Below the pieces are notes generated by a model that saw nothing but the letters and a program-made list of their open reading frames with translations, was not told the origin of the DNA and made no database searches. A stretch of 64,000 bases of DNA from Betaproteobacteria bacterium (GTDB taxonomy: Bacteria; Pseudomonadota; Gammaproteobacteria; Burkholderiales; Usitatibacteraceae), in the NCBI GenBank assembly GCA_016791265.1, contig JAEUMY010000012.1:31572-95571 (forward strand), given 5' to 3'. Position numbers and translations under genes: made by a program. How positions within the stretch are numbered: the first letter of the stretch is position 1; each line of letters opens with the position of its first letter. Shown here piece by piece: positions 1 through 8,943 of the stretch.

Positions 1-1065
1 GGAGAAGGCATCGAATTCGGTGCGATCGAGCTGGTGCGCGTGCGCGGTCGCGCGGCGCCGGTCGATGTCGTCGAGATCACGGGCATCAGCGCGGATGTCG
101 CCCGGACCATGGGCGGCACGGTGGAGCTGGCATCGGACATTCGGCATGCGCTCAAGAGCAATGCCGCCATCACCGGCCGCGCGGTCCAGGCGGCGCTGGA
201 GAAGACCCGGGAGCTGAAGCTGAAGGCGGAATCAGCGGCGGCCGCCGCCGCGACGGTGGGGCCGCGCGTTCGCGGCTACCGCCTGCATCGCCTGCTCGGG
301 GCCGGGGGCATGTCCGAGGTCTATCTGGCCACCCGCGAAGCGGGCAACCAGGATGTCGCGTTGAAGATCTTCTTCGCCAATGAAGGGGACTCCACGCCGG
401 GAACCGACCTGCTGGCCCGCTTCATCCAGGAAGGTGCGATCGTGTCGCAGCTCAGCCACCCCAATCTGGCGACGGTCTACGATCATGGCTTCGCCGATGA
501 CTTGGCCTTTATCGCGATGGAAGTGTTCGCCCACGGAGATCTGCGGGCGCCGATCGAAGCGGGACTTTCGCCGCGGCGGGTGCGCACGCTGCTTGCCGAT
601 ATCGCCGCGGCGCTCGTGGTGATCCACCAGGCGGGTGTGGTGCATCGCGACTTGAAACCCGACAACGTCATGCTGCGTGCGGATGGCAGCATCGCATTGA
701 CCGACTTTGGCATTGCCAAGCGATTGCACGAACCCCTGGGTCAGACCCGCCATGGCCAGGTCGTCGGTACGCCGTATTACCTCAGCCCGGAGCAGGCGCT
801 GGGTCAGGAAGTCACCGGCAAGAGCGACATCTACAGTCTGGGCGTCATGGCATTTGAAATGTTGACCGGCGAGAAACCGTTTCGCGCCGACGATGTTGAC
901 GGCTTGCTGCGTATGCATGTGCGCTCGGAGATCCCTCGTTTGCCATCGGAAGCCGATGCGTTCCGCCCATTTCAGCCGCTACTGGACAGGATGCTGGTCA
1001 AGCATCCAGCTGACCGCTATAGCGCTGAACAGCTCGTGGTCGCGTTGCAGAGTCTGACTGTCTAG
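1..1065 (+). CDS. Serine/threonine protein kinase (5' end cut by window edge)
   Basis: The reading frame is open from base 1, so the true start lies upstream. From about residue 90 there is a complete Hanks-type kinase domain: glycine loop GAGGMSEVY, the ATP-binding lysine in VALKIF (about residue 122), catalytic loop HRDLKPDN (about 215), DFGIAK magnesium loop, and activation/P+1 region GTPYYLSPEQ. The protein ends soon after the last kinase helix, with no C-terminal transmembrane or PASTA segment, so it appears cytosolic in what can be seen. The roughly 85 residues before the kinase domain (Ala-rich, ending in a charged helix) match nothing I recognise. All catalytic residues are present, so an active kinase is expected; the substrate is unknown. 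Confidence 0.9.
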   Translation, partial: GEGIEFGAIELVRVRGRAAPVDVVEITGISADVARTMGGTVELASDIRHALKSNAAITGRAVQAALEKTRELKLKAESAAAAAATVGPRVRGYRLHRLLGAGGMSEVYLATREAGNQDVALKIFFANEGDSTPGTDLLARFIQEGAIVSQLSHPNLATVYDHGFADDLAFIAMEVFAHGDLRAPIEAGLSPRRVRTLLADIAAALVVIHQAGVVHRDLKPDNVMLRADGSIALTDFGIAKRLHEPLGQTRHGQVVGTPYYLSPEQALGQEVTGKSDIYSLGVMAFEMLTGEKPFRADDVDGLLRMHVRSEIPRLPSEADAFRPFQPLLDRMLVKHPADRYSAEQLVVALQSLTV

Positions 1066-1095
1066 CCGTCTTTCACTCGGCAGGAATCACTGGCG

Positions 1096-1113
1096 GCGCC
1101 GCATCCGCGGCGC
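1096..1113. terminator. GC hairpin between convergent genes
   Basis: A perfect 7-bp stem (GCGCCGC/GCGGCGC) with a 4-nt loop lies between the kinase stop and the end of the small membrane protein on the other strand. There is no T-run on either side, so a terminator role is only a guess. Confidence 0.3.
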
Positions 1114-1159
1114 AACTGGATGTCCAAGTTTCGCACGGTGGTCGTCCGTGTCATCGCGA

Positions 1160-1282
1160 TCAGCGCTGGAAGAACTGCGGCGCGGTGGACGGGCCATGCT
1201 CCGGCAGCAGTGTCAATGCGGCGAACACCAGTGCCAGCGCGATGGCGTAGATGGCGAGGCCGGTCCAGTCTTTCTTGCTCAT
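1160..1282 (-). CDS. Small single-pass membrane protein, 40 aa
   Basis: A short gene beginning MSKKDWTGLAIYAIALALVF. The start is chosen because AAGGAG sits at ideal spacing before this ATG. One hydrophobic segment (about residues 6-26) follows a short basic N-terminus, and a polar tail ends PQFFQR. This looks like a real small inner-membrane protein, but no function can be assigned. It converges with the kinase gene. Confidence 0.6.
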   Translation of the reverse strand: MSKKDWTGLAIYAIALALVFAALTLLPEHGPSTAPQFFQR

Positions 1283-1523
1283 CTTCACTCCTTGGCCGCG
1301 TCGCGGCGGCGAGCGGATGGCGGTGTTGCCGGGCACTTTCACTCTGCAAGAACCGCTCGGGTAGCGTAATGAGGGTCAACCTGAAAGTGATCAAGGGGTT
1401 GGCGAATTCCGCTCGCGCCACTTGCGCACCGGAGCGAGGCGGCAGGGGGATCGGTGCGCAGACTTGATGCAGGCAAGCCGCAGGCGGGCCCCGAGATTCC
1501 TCGCCCGCCCGGTTGCGCCCGAC

Positions 1524-2012
1524 TTACTTTTTCTTGCCTGCCGGCTTGGCGGCGGGTTTGGTTGCAGGCTTGGCGGCCGGCTTCTTCGCCGCTGCCGGCG
1601 GCGCGGCTTCCGCGGCGGGCTTGGCCTTGGCAGGCGCCTTTGCCGGCGCTTTCGCCGCGGGCGGCGCGGCGGGCTCGGCAGCGGGCTGCGTCGCCTCTGT
1701 TTTTCTCTCGGTGGTTGCAGGGGCCGACCTCGGCGCCGGCGCGCTGCCCAGTCCTGTGTGGATCAGCTCGGCGGTCAGTTCATTGAGCGACACCTGGCGT
1801 TCCTGCGCCAGCGCGTGCAGGCGCTTGATGAGGTCGCCGTGGAGCTTCACCGCGAACGGCACGAGTCCCGCCTCCTGGTCACGGCGGCGCTGCTCCTTCT
1901 TGTCCACCACTTCGGCCGCACCCTTGCCGAAGCGGTCGGGTGTTGCGCCGCCCATGCGGCCTTCGATTTTCCTGCCCTTCAGTTTCATGAGGTCGGTGAG
2001 TTTCATGGACAT
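1524..2012 (-). CDS. Protein with ribbon-helix-helix-like core and histone-H1-like Ala/Lys/Pro tail, 162 aa
   Basis: The start MSMKLTD is chosen because AGGAG lies 6-7 nt upstream. The first ~50 residues are basic and contain KGRKIEGRMGG. Residues ~52-90 (FAVKLHGDLIKRLHALAQER followed by SLNELTAELI) resemble a ribbon-helix-helix DNA-binding fold. The last ~70 residues are low-complexity Ala/Lys/Pro repeats (KPAAKPATKPAAKPAGKKK), like the tails of AlgP and bacterial histone-H1-like proteins. DNA binding is inferred from composition and the helix pattern; no specific family is claimed. It is divergent from the NYN-domain gene, with only ~84 bp between the two starts. Confidence 0.7.
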   Translation of the reverse strand: MSMKLTDLMKLKGRKIEGRMGGATPDRFGKGAAEVVDKKEQRRRDQEAGLVPFAVKLHGDLIKRLHALAQERQVSLNELTAELIHTGLGSAPAPRSAPATTERKTEATQPAAEPAAPPAAKAPAKAPAKAKPAAEAAPPAAAKKPAAKPATKPAAKPAGKKK

Positions 2013-2096
2013 GGTCTGCTCCTGCGATGACGTATGGCCGGATTCTACCCGCCCGCATGGGGGATAATCACCGGACATTCATTGCGGAGAAGGCCC

Positions 2097-2915
2097 GTGG
2101 CCACCCAGACCGACATCAACAACATGGCGCTGTTCTGTGATTTCGAAAACGTCGCCCTGGGTGTGCAGGACGCGCGCTACGACAAGTTCGACATCAAGCG
2201 CGTGCTGGAGCGGCTCTTGCTGAAGGGCAGCATCGTGGTCAAGAAGGCGTATTGCGACTGGGCGCGCTACAAGGACTTCAAGGCCGGCATGCACGAGGCC
2301 GCGTTCGAGCTGATCGAGATTCCGCATGTGCGCCAGAGCGGCAAGAACTCGGCCGACATCCGCATGGTGGTGGACGCGCTGGACCTCTGCTACACCAAGT
2401 CGCATGTCGATACCTTCGTCATCATCTCGGGCGATTCCGACTTCTCGCCACTCGTATCGAAGCTGCGCGAAAACAACAAGACCGTCATCGGCGTGGGCGT
2501 GAAGCAGTCGACGTCGGATTTGCTCATGGCCAATTGCGACGAGTTCATTTTCTATGACGACCTCGTGCGCGAGGACGAAGCCAAGAAGAAGCGGGTGAAG
2601 AAGAGCGCCGCGCCCAAGCCCGCGCGCACCGACAAGGCCAAGGCCGTGAAAGAGGAGAGCGACTCCGAGAAGCAGCAGGAGGTGTTCGACCTCCTCCTGG
2701 AAACCGTGGAGGCGCTCACGACCGAGCGTGGCGACGACGAGAAAATCTGGGGCTCGATGGTGAGTCAGACGCTGAAACGCAGGAAGCCCGGCTTCAACGT
2801 GAGCTACTACGGGTTCAAGGGATTCAATGCGCTGCTGGAAGAGGCGGAGCGGCAGAAGCTCATCACGCTGGAGAAGCATGACAAGGGTGGATACCTGGTG
2901 CGAATGGCGGGGTAA
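2097..2915 (+). CDS. NYN-domain (LabA/DUF88-like) protein with C-terminal LOTUS/OST-HTH domain
   Basis: The start is a GTG at 2097, preceded by GGAGAAGG; an internal ATG at 2124 is the alternative. Residues ~10-160 form a NYN/PIN-like fold with conserved acidic residues: FCDFENVALG near the start, KNSADIRMVVDAL, and ISGDSDFSPLV. These are typical of metal-dependent RNase folds. A Lys-rich linker follows, then ~70 residues (QEVFDLLLETVEAL to the C-terminus, including GFKGFNALLEEA) that look like a LOTUS/OST-HTH RNA-binding module. RNA processing or RNA binding is inferred from the family; substrates are unknown. Confidence 0.88.
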   Translation: MATQTDINNMALFCDFENVALGVQDARYDKFDIKRVLERLLLKGSIVVKKAYCDWARYKDFKAGMHEAAFELIEIPHVRQSGKNSADIRMVVDALDLCYTKSHVDTFVIISGDSDFSPLVSKLRENNKTVIGVGVKQSTSDLLMANCDEFIFYDDLVREDEAKKKRVKKSAAPKPARTDKAKAVKEESDSEKQQEVFDLLLETVEALTTERGDDEKIWGSMVSQTLKRRKPGFNVSYYGFKGFNALLEEAERQKLITLEKHDKGGYLVRMAG

Positions 2916-2959
2916 CTGATCCGAAGCCCGTCGCCCCGGCGGGACGATTTGCCCGGACG

Positions 2960-3769
2960 CTATCGCCCCAAGCCCGCCGTCAGCGTCTCCCTGGGCGGCC
3001 GCTTGAACGCAGGCAGGAGCTTGCGCGACGCGGGCGATAGCTCACCCGATGTCGCCTGCAATGAAGCCAGCAAACCCTCATTCACCCCTTCCGGCAGCGC
3101 GGCGCGTCCGGCCAGCACCCAGCGCGGCGCGGACTCGCGCTCGGGCAGGAGACGAAAAAGATCGGGATGCCGCGTCATCAACGCTTCGGCCGTGGAGAGC
3201 GAGGTGAGCAGCGCATCGCGGCCGGGAAACTGCGCGTAGTGCCGGGCCAGCGCCTCCTCCGAGAAGTGATTGCCGCCGCCCAACTGCGCGTCGACGCCAT
3301 GCCGGGAGAGCAGGCGTGTGCCCAGCACTGTGACGGCATGCTCCCGGTTGGCAAGGAGCTTCTTTCCTTGCAGATCTTGCAGCGACCGGATCGTGCTCGC
3401 GTGTGGCACCAGCAGCACGGCGGTGAGCCGCTCGGGCGAGGTGTGCAGCACGGTGTAGTCGCGGGAAGAAAACGGGATCACCCCGTCAGTCAGCACGAAG
3501 TGCGGGGCGGTTGCGCCAGACAGCGAGGCCTCGAGATGGCGCCGTGTGGTCATCACCCGCAACGTGAAGCGGGCCGCCAGCGTGTCATCTAGGTGCGCCA
3601 CCAGTTCCGCGTAGGCCGCCTTGGGCAAGGCGCCGGGCGCGGAATCGCCCGCCAGCACATCCAGCGTGAAGTGGCTCTGCGCGCTGCAAGGCAGAGCGAA
3701 GAGACACCCGGCAAACAGGGTGGCGATGGTGTGGGCGCGAAGCCAGCTTGTGCCGTGGCAAGTGAACAT
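2960..3769 (-). CDS. PhnD-like periplasmic substrate-binding protein
   Basis: This is a 269-aa protein with a signal peptide (hydrophobic ATLFAGCLFALPCSAQ, cleavage near residue 31). The rest resembles the phosphate/phosphonate (PhnD) class of ABC-transporter binding proteins: an early LAGDSAPG strand, a SRDYTVLHTSPERLTAVLLVPH region, then LQDLQGKKLLANREHAVTVLG, the usual hinge where such proteins grip ligand. No permease or ATPase gene is adjacent, so it may be an orphan sensor or binding protein. It converges with the NYN gene. Confidence 0.75.
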   Translation of the reverse strand: MFTCHGTSWLRAHTIATLFAGCLFALPCSAQSHFTLDVLAGDSAPGALPKAAYAELVAHLDDTLAARFTLRVMTTRRHLEASLSGATAPHFVLTDGVIPFSSRDYTVLHTSPERLTAVLLVPHASTIRSLQDLQGKKLLANREHAVTVLGTRLLSRHGVDAQLGGGNHFSEEALARHYAQFPGRDALLTSLSTAEALMTRHPDLFRLLPERESAPRWVLAGRAALPEGVNEGLLASLQATSGELSPASRKLLPAFKRPPRETLTAGLGR

Positions 3770-3868
3770 GGCCGGATTAGGAGAAAACCCGAGATGAAAC
3801 TAGGGAGGCGGAGTATATCTCCGCTCGCCAGCGGCTGTGTTACAGAGCGGCATGCGACACTGGCGGCC

Positions 3869-4633
3869 ATGAAATCGACACCACGCCCGCCGCGCCATGC
3901 CCTCATCGTGAGCGAGGAGGATGGCATCCGCTATCTGCACTTTGGCTCACCCTGGGTGCAGGGCGCCATGCGCATCCGCCGGCCTACCGAGCTGGTGCTT
4001 GACTACACCCAAGACATGCTGGCGGCGTTGCTGTTGCGGCAAGGCGCGTGGCCGAAGCGCGCACTGCAGATCGGTCTGGGCACGGCGTCGCTCGCCAAGT
4101 TCCTGCAGCGCCATCAGCCAGCGTGCAAGCAGACGATCGTGGAGATTGATGAGCGTGTGGTGCGGTTGGCCGCGCACTCGTTTCGCTTCAAAAGGACTGC
4201 GAATATTCGCATCGAGCATGGTGACGGCGTTGCATGGCTGGCCGAGTCCGGCAAGACATTCGATCTCATTTTCATCGACGGCTTTGACGCCGATGCCAAG
4301 CCCGGCAAGTTGAACGCACGGCGCTTCTACGCCACTTGCCGCGAGCGCTTGTCCGACGGCGGCGTGCTGGTTGTCAATCTGTTGCGCAGAAAGCGCGGCA
4401 TGAAGCTGGGTGTGGAACGCATTCTGACCGCCTTCGACAACCGCGTGTTCGTGTTGCCGGAAACCGAGGATGGCAACACCGTCGTGTTCGCGGCCGCCGG
4501 CAAGCGCATCGATCTTTCTTCCGCGACGCTGAAGCGGCGCGCGACATCACTGCGTACCCGCACAGGGTTAGACTTGCGGCCATTGCTGGACCGCCTCGCC
4601 GCCCGTGATGGCGCACCCCGCATCCAACTGTGA
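3869..4633 (+). CDS. Spermidine synthase-like methyltransferase-fold protein
   Basis: 254 aa starting MKSTPRP, the first ATG after a region that does not look coding; the Shine-Dalgarno is weak. The nucleotide-binding fold of the SpeE family is visible: ALQIGLGTASLAKFL (glycine-rich motif), TIVEIDERVVRLA (acidic end of strand 2), HGDGVAWLAE, and FDLIFIDGFD. Many proteins annotated as SpeE-like lack aminopropyltransferase activity, so the substrate is open. An exact copy of the 12-bp palindrome lies in-frame at 4199-4210, read as Ala-Asn-Ile-Arg between strand 2 and HGDG. It is followed 12 bp later by the next gene. Confidence 0.8.
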   Translation: MKSTPRPPRHALIVSEEDGIRYLHFGSPWVQGAMRIRRPTELVLDYTQDMLAALLLRQGAWPKRALQIGLGTASLAKFLQRHQPACKQTIVEIDERVVRLAAHSFRFKRTANIRIEHGDGVAWLAESGKTFDLIFIDGFDADAKPGKLNARRFYATCRERLSDGGVLVVNLLRRKRGMKLGVERILTAFDNRVFVLPETEDGNTVVFAAAGKRIDLSSATLKRRATSLRTRTGLDLRPLLDRLAARDGAPRIQL

Positions 4634-4645
4634 TCGCCGACCCAC

Positions 4646-5257
4646 ATGCTCGCACTGCTGTTTGAAGTCCGACCATTTCCGGACCAGGTCGAGGCGTATC
4701 TCGACCGGGCTCTTCAACTCAAACCCGAGCTGGATCGCGTGGGCGGCTGTCTCTTCATCGAGCGCTTTCAAAGTCTCAAGCGCGACGGTGTGCTGCTCTC
4801 ATTCCAACTCTGGCGCGACGAGGCGGCCATGACCGCATGGCGCGTCAACACCGCGCACCATGCCGTGCAAATGGACGGCCGCATGCGAATATTCGCGGAC
4901 TATCGCCTGCGCATCGCCGAGGTGGTGGAGGCCACGCTGCACGGCGAGACAACGTGGCGGGCCGCTCATCGCAACACCTACAACGATCCCGCGCATCGCG
5001 CGCCGCGCCACTTGCATGTCCTGCAATCGACTGCCCCGATCGAGGACGCGGACTCACTGGAGACTTTCCGCAGCCTTTATCGCGAAGGCCAGTACATGCA
5101 TGTCGGCGATCTGCCTTCCGCCAATGCTGGCGCCGCGCTGGCAGGCAAGGTCGACGCCACGCATTTCGCCCACCGCGTGTGCGAGGTGGAGCGCGATTAC
5201 GGCATGTTCGAGCGCGCCGAAGCGCCGCAGTTTTGTCCCGTCATTCAACGCAAGTGA
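4646..5257 (+). CDS. Antibiotic-biosynthesis-monooxygenase (ABM) fold protein
   Basis: 203 aa. The N-terminal ~100 residues fit a ferredoxin-like ABM domain: [40 protein letters not shown], and [20 protein letters not shown]. The C-terminal half looks like a second, weaker repeat of the same fold ([20 protein letters not shown]). No catalytic residues can be assigned. The palindrome at 4885-4896 is translated as MRIFAD immediately after the first domain. It probably shares a transcript with the flanking genes (12-bp gaps on both sides). Confidence 0.6.
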   Translation: MLALLFEVRPFPDQVEAYLDRALQLKPELDRVGGCLFIERFQSLKRDGVLLSFQLWRDEAAMTAWRVNTAHHAVQMDGRMRIFADYRLRIAEVVEATLHGETTWRAAHRNTYNDPAHRAPRHLHVLQSTAPIEDADSLETFRSLYREGQYMHVGDLPSANAGAALAGKVDATHFAHRVCEVERDYGMFERAEAPQFCPVIQRK

Positions 5258-5268
5258 GGAAAGTCGCC

Positions 5269-6159
5269 ATGCGAATCGTTGCAACCATGCTGATACTGTG
5301 CGCCACCGCCATCGCGCAGGCGCAAACCCCAGCGCCAAAGCCCACGCTCGCCGATGTGTTGAAGGCATCGCAGCCATCGGACTGGCGCCCGCTTGACCCG
5401 GCGCGCACGCTGTACCTGGATCTGCCCGCCGGCCGAGTGGTCATCGAGCTGCATCCCAAGATCGCGCCAAACCATGTCGCCAACATCCTGTCACTGGCGA
5501 AGGAGGGTTGGTTCGATGGCACGGCCGTGATTCGCTCGCACGACAACTACGTCGCGCAGTGGGGCGACCCGACGGAGAAGAAGGCGGTGAAGACCGCCAA
5601 GCGGAAGCTGGAGGGTGAATTCACCACACCTGTCGGCAAGGACTTCGCGTTCGACAAGCTGCCGGATGCGGATGGCTACGCGCCCGAAGTGGGCTTTTCT
5701 TCGAGCTTCCCCGTCGGCCGCGACGCCAAGGCGGGCACCGCCTGGCTGGCACATTGCTATGGCGCGGTCGGCGTGGGTCGCGGCAACGAAACCAACTCCG
5801 GCGACGGCACCTCGCTCTACGCCGTGACCGGCCATGCGCCGCGTCATCTGGATCGCAACATCACCGTCGTGGGCCGCGTGGTGCAGGGCATGCCGCTGCT
5901 CTCTTCACTGCCGCGCGGCACGGGCAACCTCGGGTTCTATGAGAAGCCCGAGCAGCAGGTGCCCATCAAGTCCGTTCGCATCGCCGCCGATGTGCCGGCT
6001 GCCGAACGCATCAGTCTTGAAGTGCTGCGCACCGACACGGCGACCTTCACCAAGGCGGTGGAGGCGCTGCGCAATCGCGGCGGGGATTGGTTCAAGGTGC
6101 CGGCGGGATACATCGAGTTGTGCAATGTGCAGGTGCCGGTGCGAGTGGTGGCAAAGTAG
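5269..6159 (+). CDS. Periplasmic cyclophilin-type peptidyl-prolyl isomerase
   Basis: 296 aa. The ATG at 5269 follows GAGGAAA and gives a clean signal peptide ([20 protein letters not shown]). The cyclophilin core begins [31 protein letters not shown] and contains [20 protein letters not shown] and a long insert before [19 protein letters not shown]. Family knowledge predicts prolyl cis-trans isomerisation in the periplasm. The canonical FHR catalytic arginine region appears here as [15 protein letters not shown], so activity should be checked. Confidence 0.85.
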   Translation: MRIVATMLILCATAIAQAQTPAPKPTLADVLKASQPSDWRPLDPARTLYLDLPAGRVVIELHPKIAPNHVANILSLAKEGWFDGTAVIRSHDNYVAQWGDPTEKKAVKTAKRKLEGEFTTPVGKDFAFDKLPDADGYAPEVGFSSSFPVGRDAKAGTAWLAHCYGAVGVGRGNETNSGDGTSLYAVTGHAPRHLDRNITVVGRVVQGMPLLSSLPRGTGNLGFYEKPEQQVPIKSVRIAADVPAAERISLEVLRTDTATFTKAVEALRNRGGDWFKVPAGYIELCNVQVPVRVVAK

Positions 6160-6175
6160 GCGCTGAACCTGCATG

Positions 6176-6187
6176 GCGAGTATTCGC
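6176..6187. repeat. One-mismatch copy of the 12-bp palindrome (GCGAGTATTCGC)
   Basis: This lies between the cyclophilin stop and the preferred start of the Rieske gene, and differs from the consensus at one position. If the upstream ATG at 6173 is used instead, it is translated. Confidence 0.7.
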
Positions 6188-6190
6188 ACC

Positions 6191-7258
6191 ATGTCCTACG
6201 AGATCAATCCTGACATCACCCGCGCCACCACGCTGGACGCACGCTTCTACGCGGACCACGCCGCATGGGACACCTGCCGCACGCGAATATTCGCAAGGTC
6301 GTGGCAATGGCTGGGCGACACGCACGACGTGCGCGAGCCGGAGTCATTGAGTCCGCGCGATCTGCTACCCGGCCTGCTCGATGAACCGCTGCTGCTCGCG
6401 CGCGACAAGTCAGGCGAGCTGCGCTGTCTGTCCAATGTCTGCACCCATCGCGGCAATATCCTCGTGAAGTCGGCGTGCAAGTCGGCCGACATTCGCTGTG
6501 GCTACCACTCCCGGCGGTTCACGCTCGATGGACGCATGACCTTCATGCCCGAGTTCACGGAGGCGAAGGACTTTCCGCGTGCGGCGGATGATCTGACGTC
6601 GCCGGCATTCGCCGAGTGGCGCGGCCATGCGTTCGTCAATCTGGATCGCGACGCGGTACTGCCGCCGGTGTTCGCGGAACTCGATATGCAGCTAGGCGGC
6701 ATGCCAGTCGCGGACTTCGCACCCGATCCCGCCAGCGCGCAGGACTTCGAGGTGGCGGCGCACTGGGCGCTGTACGTCGAGAACTATCTCGAAGGCTTCC
6801 ACATTCCCTATGTCCATGGCGGCCTCAATGCGGCGATCGACTATGGCAGCTATCGCACCGAGTGTCTGCCGGGCGCCGTGCTGCAGGTCGCGCATGCGCG
6901 GGAAGGTGAGCCAGCGTTCGACCTGCAAGATGAGGGCAGGCCGGTCGCGGCGCTCTACTGGTGGCTCTTCCCTAACCTCATGCTCAATTTCTATCCGTGG
7001 GGCTTGTCGGTGAATCGGGTGGTGCCGCTCACACTGAGCCGCACGCGGGTGGAATTCCGCTCGTATGTGTGGAAGCCCGAGCTGCGTTCGCGCGGCGCGG
7101 GCTCGGGGCTCGATCGCGTCGAGGCGGAAGACGAGGCCGTCGTGGAGGCTGTGCAGCGTGGCGTGCGGTCACGACTCTATCCCGGTGGGCGCTATTCGCC
7201 GACGCGGGAAGCGGGCGTGCATCACTTTCATCAGCTGCTCACCGCCGCACTCGGCTGA
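6191..7258 (+). CDS. Rieske non-heme iron oxygenase, alpha-subunit type
   Basis: The start MSYEINPDI at 6191 is chosen because the alternative ATG at 6173 would translate a degenerate palindrome copy; neither has a strong ribosome site. The Rieske [2Fe-2S] ligands are visible as C84-T-H86 (CTHRG) and C103-x-x-H106 (CGYH). The mononuclear iron site has H204 and H209 in EGFHIPYVH. The domain order matches aromatic-ring-hydroxylating and choline-monooxygenase-like alpha subunits. No reductase or ferredoxin gene is nearby, so electrons must come from elsewhere. The palindrome at 6283-6294 encodes RIFA in the N-terminal region. Confidence 0.88.
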   Translation: MSYEINPDITRATTLDARFYADHAAWDTCRTRIFARSWQWLGDTHDVREPESLSPRDLLPGLLDEPLLLARDKSGELRCLSNVCTHRGNILVKSACKSADIRCGYHSRRFTLDGRMTFMPEFTEAKDFPRAADDLTSPAFAEWRGHAFVNLDRDAVLPPVFAELDMQLGGMPVADFAPDPASAQDFEVAAHWALYVENYLEGFHIPYVHGGLNAAIDYGSYRTECLPGAVLQVAHAREGEPAFDLQDEGRPVAALYWWLFPNLMLNFYPWGLSVNRVVPLTLSRTRVEFRSYVWKPELRSRGAGSGLDRVEAEDEAVVEAVQRGVRSRLYPGGRYSPTREAGVHHFHQLLTAALG

Positions 7259-7431
7259 AGCCGCCCGCGTCCGCCGTCGCGCATGGCCAAGCGCCCGCCG
7301 AAGACTTATCGAAATCCGCATTCCCTTTCCGTTGGGATGGCCAGTGTTCGAAGTGTGGTGGGTGAGAATTCGCGAATGAATCGCTCCGATTTGCGCGACC
7401 CACGCCGTTTCGGCATGGGCGAGGTTTGGCC

Positions 7432-8859
7432 GTGCCGATGAAGGATGCCGCCTCGCGTCTCGATGAAGCGCAGCGCCTGATCCGCGCGGGCCAGCCGCGC
7501 CGCGCGTTCATGGTGCTGGAAACGCTCTGCGCATCGATTGCGGACAATGACTCCGCCCTTGCCGCGGCGCTGCACATTCATCTCTCCGATGCCTGTTTCG
7601 AGCTGGGCGAATATTCGCAAAGCGCCGCCGAGGCGGGCCTGGCCGAGACCTGCGCCAAGCGGGCGGGCGACGCCGCAATCATCATCCTGGCCGGTGTAAA
7701 CAAGGCCCGCGCGGCCTATCAATTTGGCAGCTACTCGGTCTGTGAGCGCGAGGGAGAGGCGGCGCTCGCGCAGGCCGAGACCAACGGTGACGCCCTCTTG
7801 ATTTCGCGTGCGTGCCAGATTCTCATCATCGTGCATGGCGCGCGCCGCCAGTTCGCCCAGGCCACGCGCTATGGCGAGCAGGCGTTGGCCGCCGCGCGTC
7901 GGGCGGGCGATGCCGTGCAGGAGGGCCGCATCCTCAACGCCATCGCCCAGACCGAGCTCGGCATCACGCTGGCCCGATTGCATCCACATGGCGGCGGACA
8001 CGCCTCCAGTTTGGATCCGCACGAGACTGCGGCGGAGCGGGATCGGCTCATCGCGGCGCGCGATCTTCTCATCACCGCGATGCGTCTGACCCACACGCCG
8101 GAAGACGCCGCGCTCTTCACCATGGTCGAGGCCAACTTGCAGCGCGTGCGCATTCTGTTGGGTGAAGCGCGGGCCACGTTGCCCGTTCTGCGCAAGAAGC
8201 TTCGCGTCATGCAAGAGCAGGGCCGGCGGCATTACGAGATTTCGCTGCGCCAGTTCTACGCCTGGGCGCTGCGCGTGGCGGGCCATCCGGATGAGGCGCT
8301 GGCGCAAATCGATGCGGCGCTCGGCTTGTGCCGCAAGGGACGCAACGCCACCCGCATCGTCGAGTTCCTGCACTACGACCGTTCACTGACGCAGGCCGCG
8401 CTGGGCAATCACGCGGAGGCGTTGAAGAGCTATCAGCGCTACAAGCAATTCGCCGCCGCGTGGAGCACCGGCTCTGGCGCCAGCGCCGCGGCCGATGCGC
8501 TGAAGCCCTCCCGGCCTGGCCGTGTGCTGGAGCCGTTCTATGTGAAACGCGCCGACCGCCTGCTGCGCGAGGCCGAGGGCGCCAAGCTCAGCACCGGCAA
8601 GCTGGCCGCCCTCTGTGGGGTCAGCACGCGCACATTGCAACTGGGCTTTCAGCAGTTTCGTGGCGTAAGCCCGGTCGCGCACGCGCGCAACTTGCGCCTC
8701 GAACGCTCCCATCAGTCGCTGAAGCAGGGGAATGGCAACGTGTCGGAAGTCGCGGCGCGCAATGGCTTCGGCAGTCTCACCACGTTCAGCATCGAGTACA
8801 AGCGGAGGTTTGGCGAATCGCCCCGGGAGACGCTGGCGCGGGCGCGGCGGATGGGGTGA
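7432..8859 (+). CDS. TPR-containing AraC-family transcriptional regulator
   Basis: About 475 aa. The start is either GTG 7432 (GAGG 7 nt upstream) or ATG 7438. The first ~350 residues are helical, TPR-like pairs (SDACFELGEYSQSAAEAGLA, HAEALKSYQRYKQF). The last ~95 residues are a two-helix AraC-type DNA-binding domain: KLAALCGVSTRTLQLGFQQF and VSEVAARNGFGSLTTFSIEY, then RRFGESPRE. There is no obvious ligand domain, so sensing through the TPR part is inferred. The palindrome at 7607-7618 is read as Glu-Tyr-Ser inside a TPR. Confidence 0.85.
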   Translation: MPMKDAASRLDEAQRLIRAGQPRRAFMVLETLCASIADNDSALAAALHIHLSDACFELGEYSQSAAEAGLAETCAKRAGDAAIIILAGVNKARAAYQFGSYSVCEREGEAALAQAETNGDALLISRACQILIIVHGARRQFAQATRYGEQALAAARRAGDAVQEGRILNAIAQTELGITLARLHPHGGGHASSLDPHETAAERDRLIAARDLLITAMRLTHTPEDAALFTMVEANLQRVRILLGEARATLPVLRKKLRVMQEQGRRHYEISLRQFYAWALRVAGHPDEALAQIDAALGLCRKGRNATRIVEFLHYDRSLTQAALGNHAEALKSYQRYKQFAAAWSTGSGASAAADALKPSRPGRVLEPFYVKRADRLLREAEGAKLSTGKLAALCGVSTRTLQLGFQQFRGVSPVAHARNLRLERSHQSLKQGNGNVSEVAARNGFGSLTTFSIEYKRRFGESPRETLARARRMG

Positions 8860-8943
8860 TCGCGGGCTGCCGAATTTTTTTCGGCTTGGGCTTATGCTGC
8901 CTGGAGCGGGCAAGTCAGCCCCTCATCCACGCCCCATCGCGAC

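Noticed and set aside
7367..7378. GAATTCGCGAAT near the TPR-AraC gene as another palindrome copy
   Set aside because: It shares GAATTCG letters but not the GCGAATATTCGC order, differing at too many positions.
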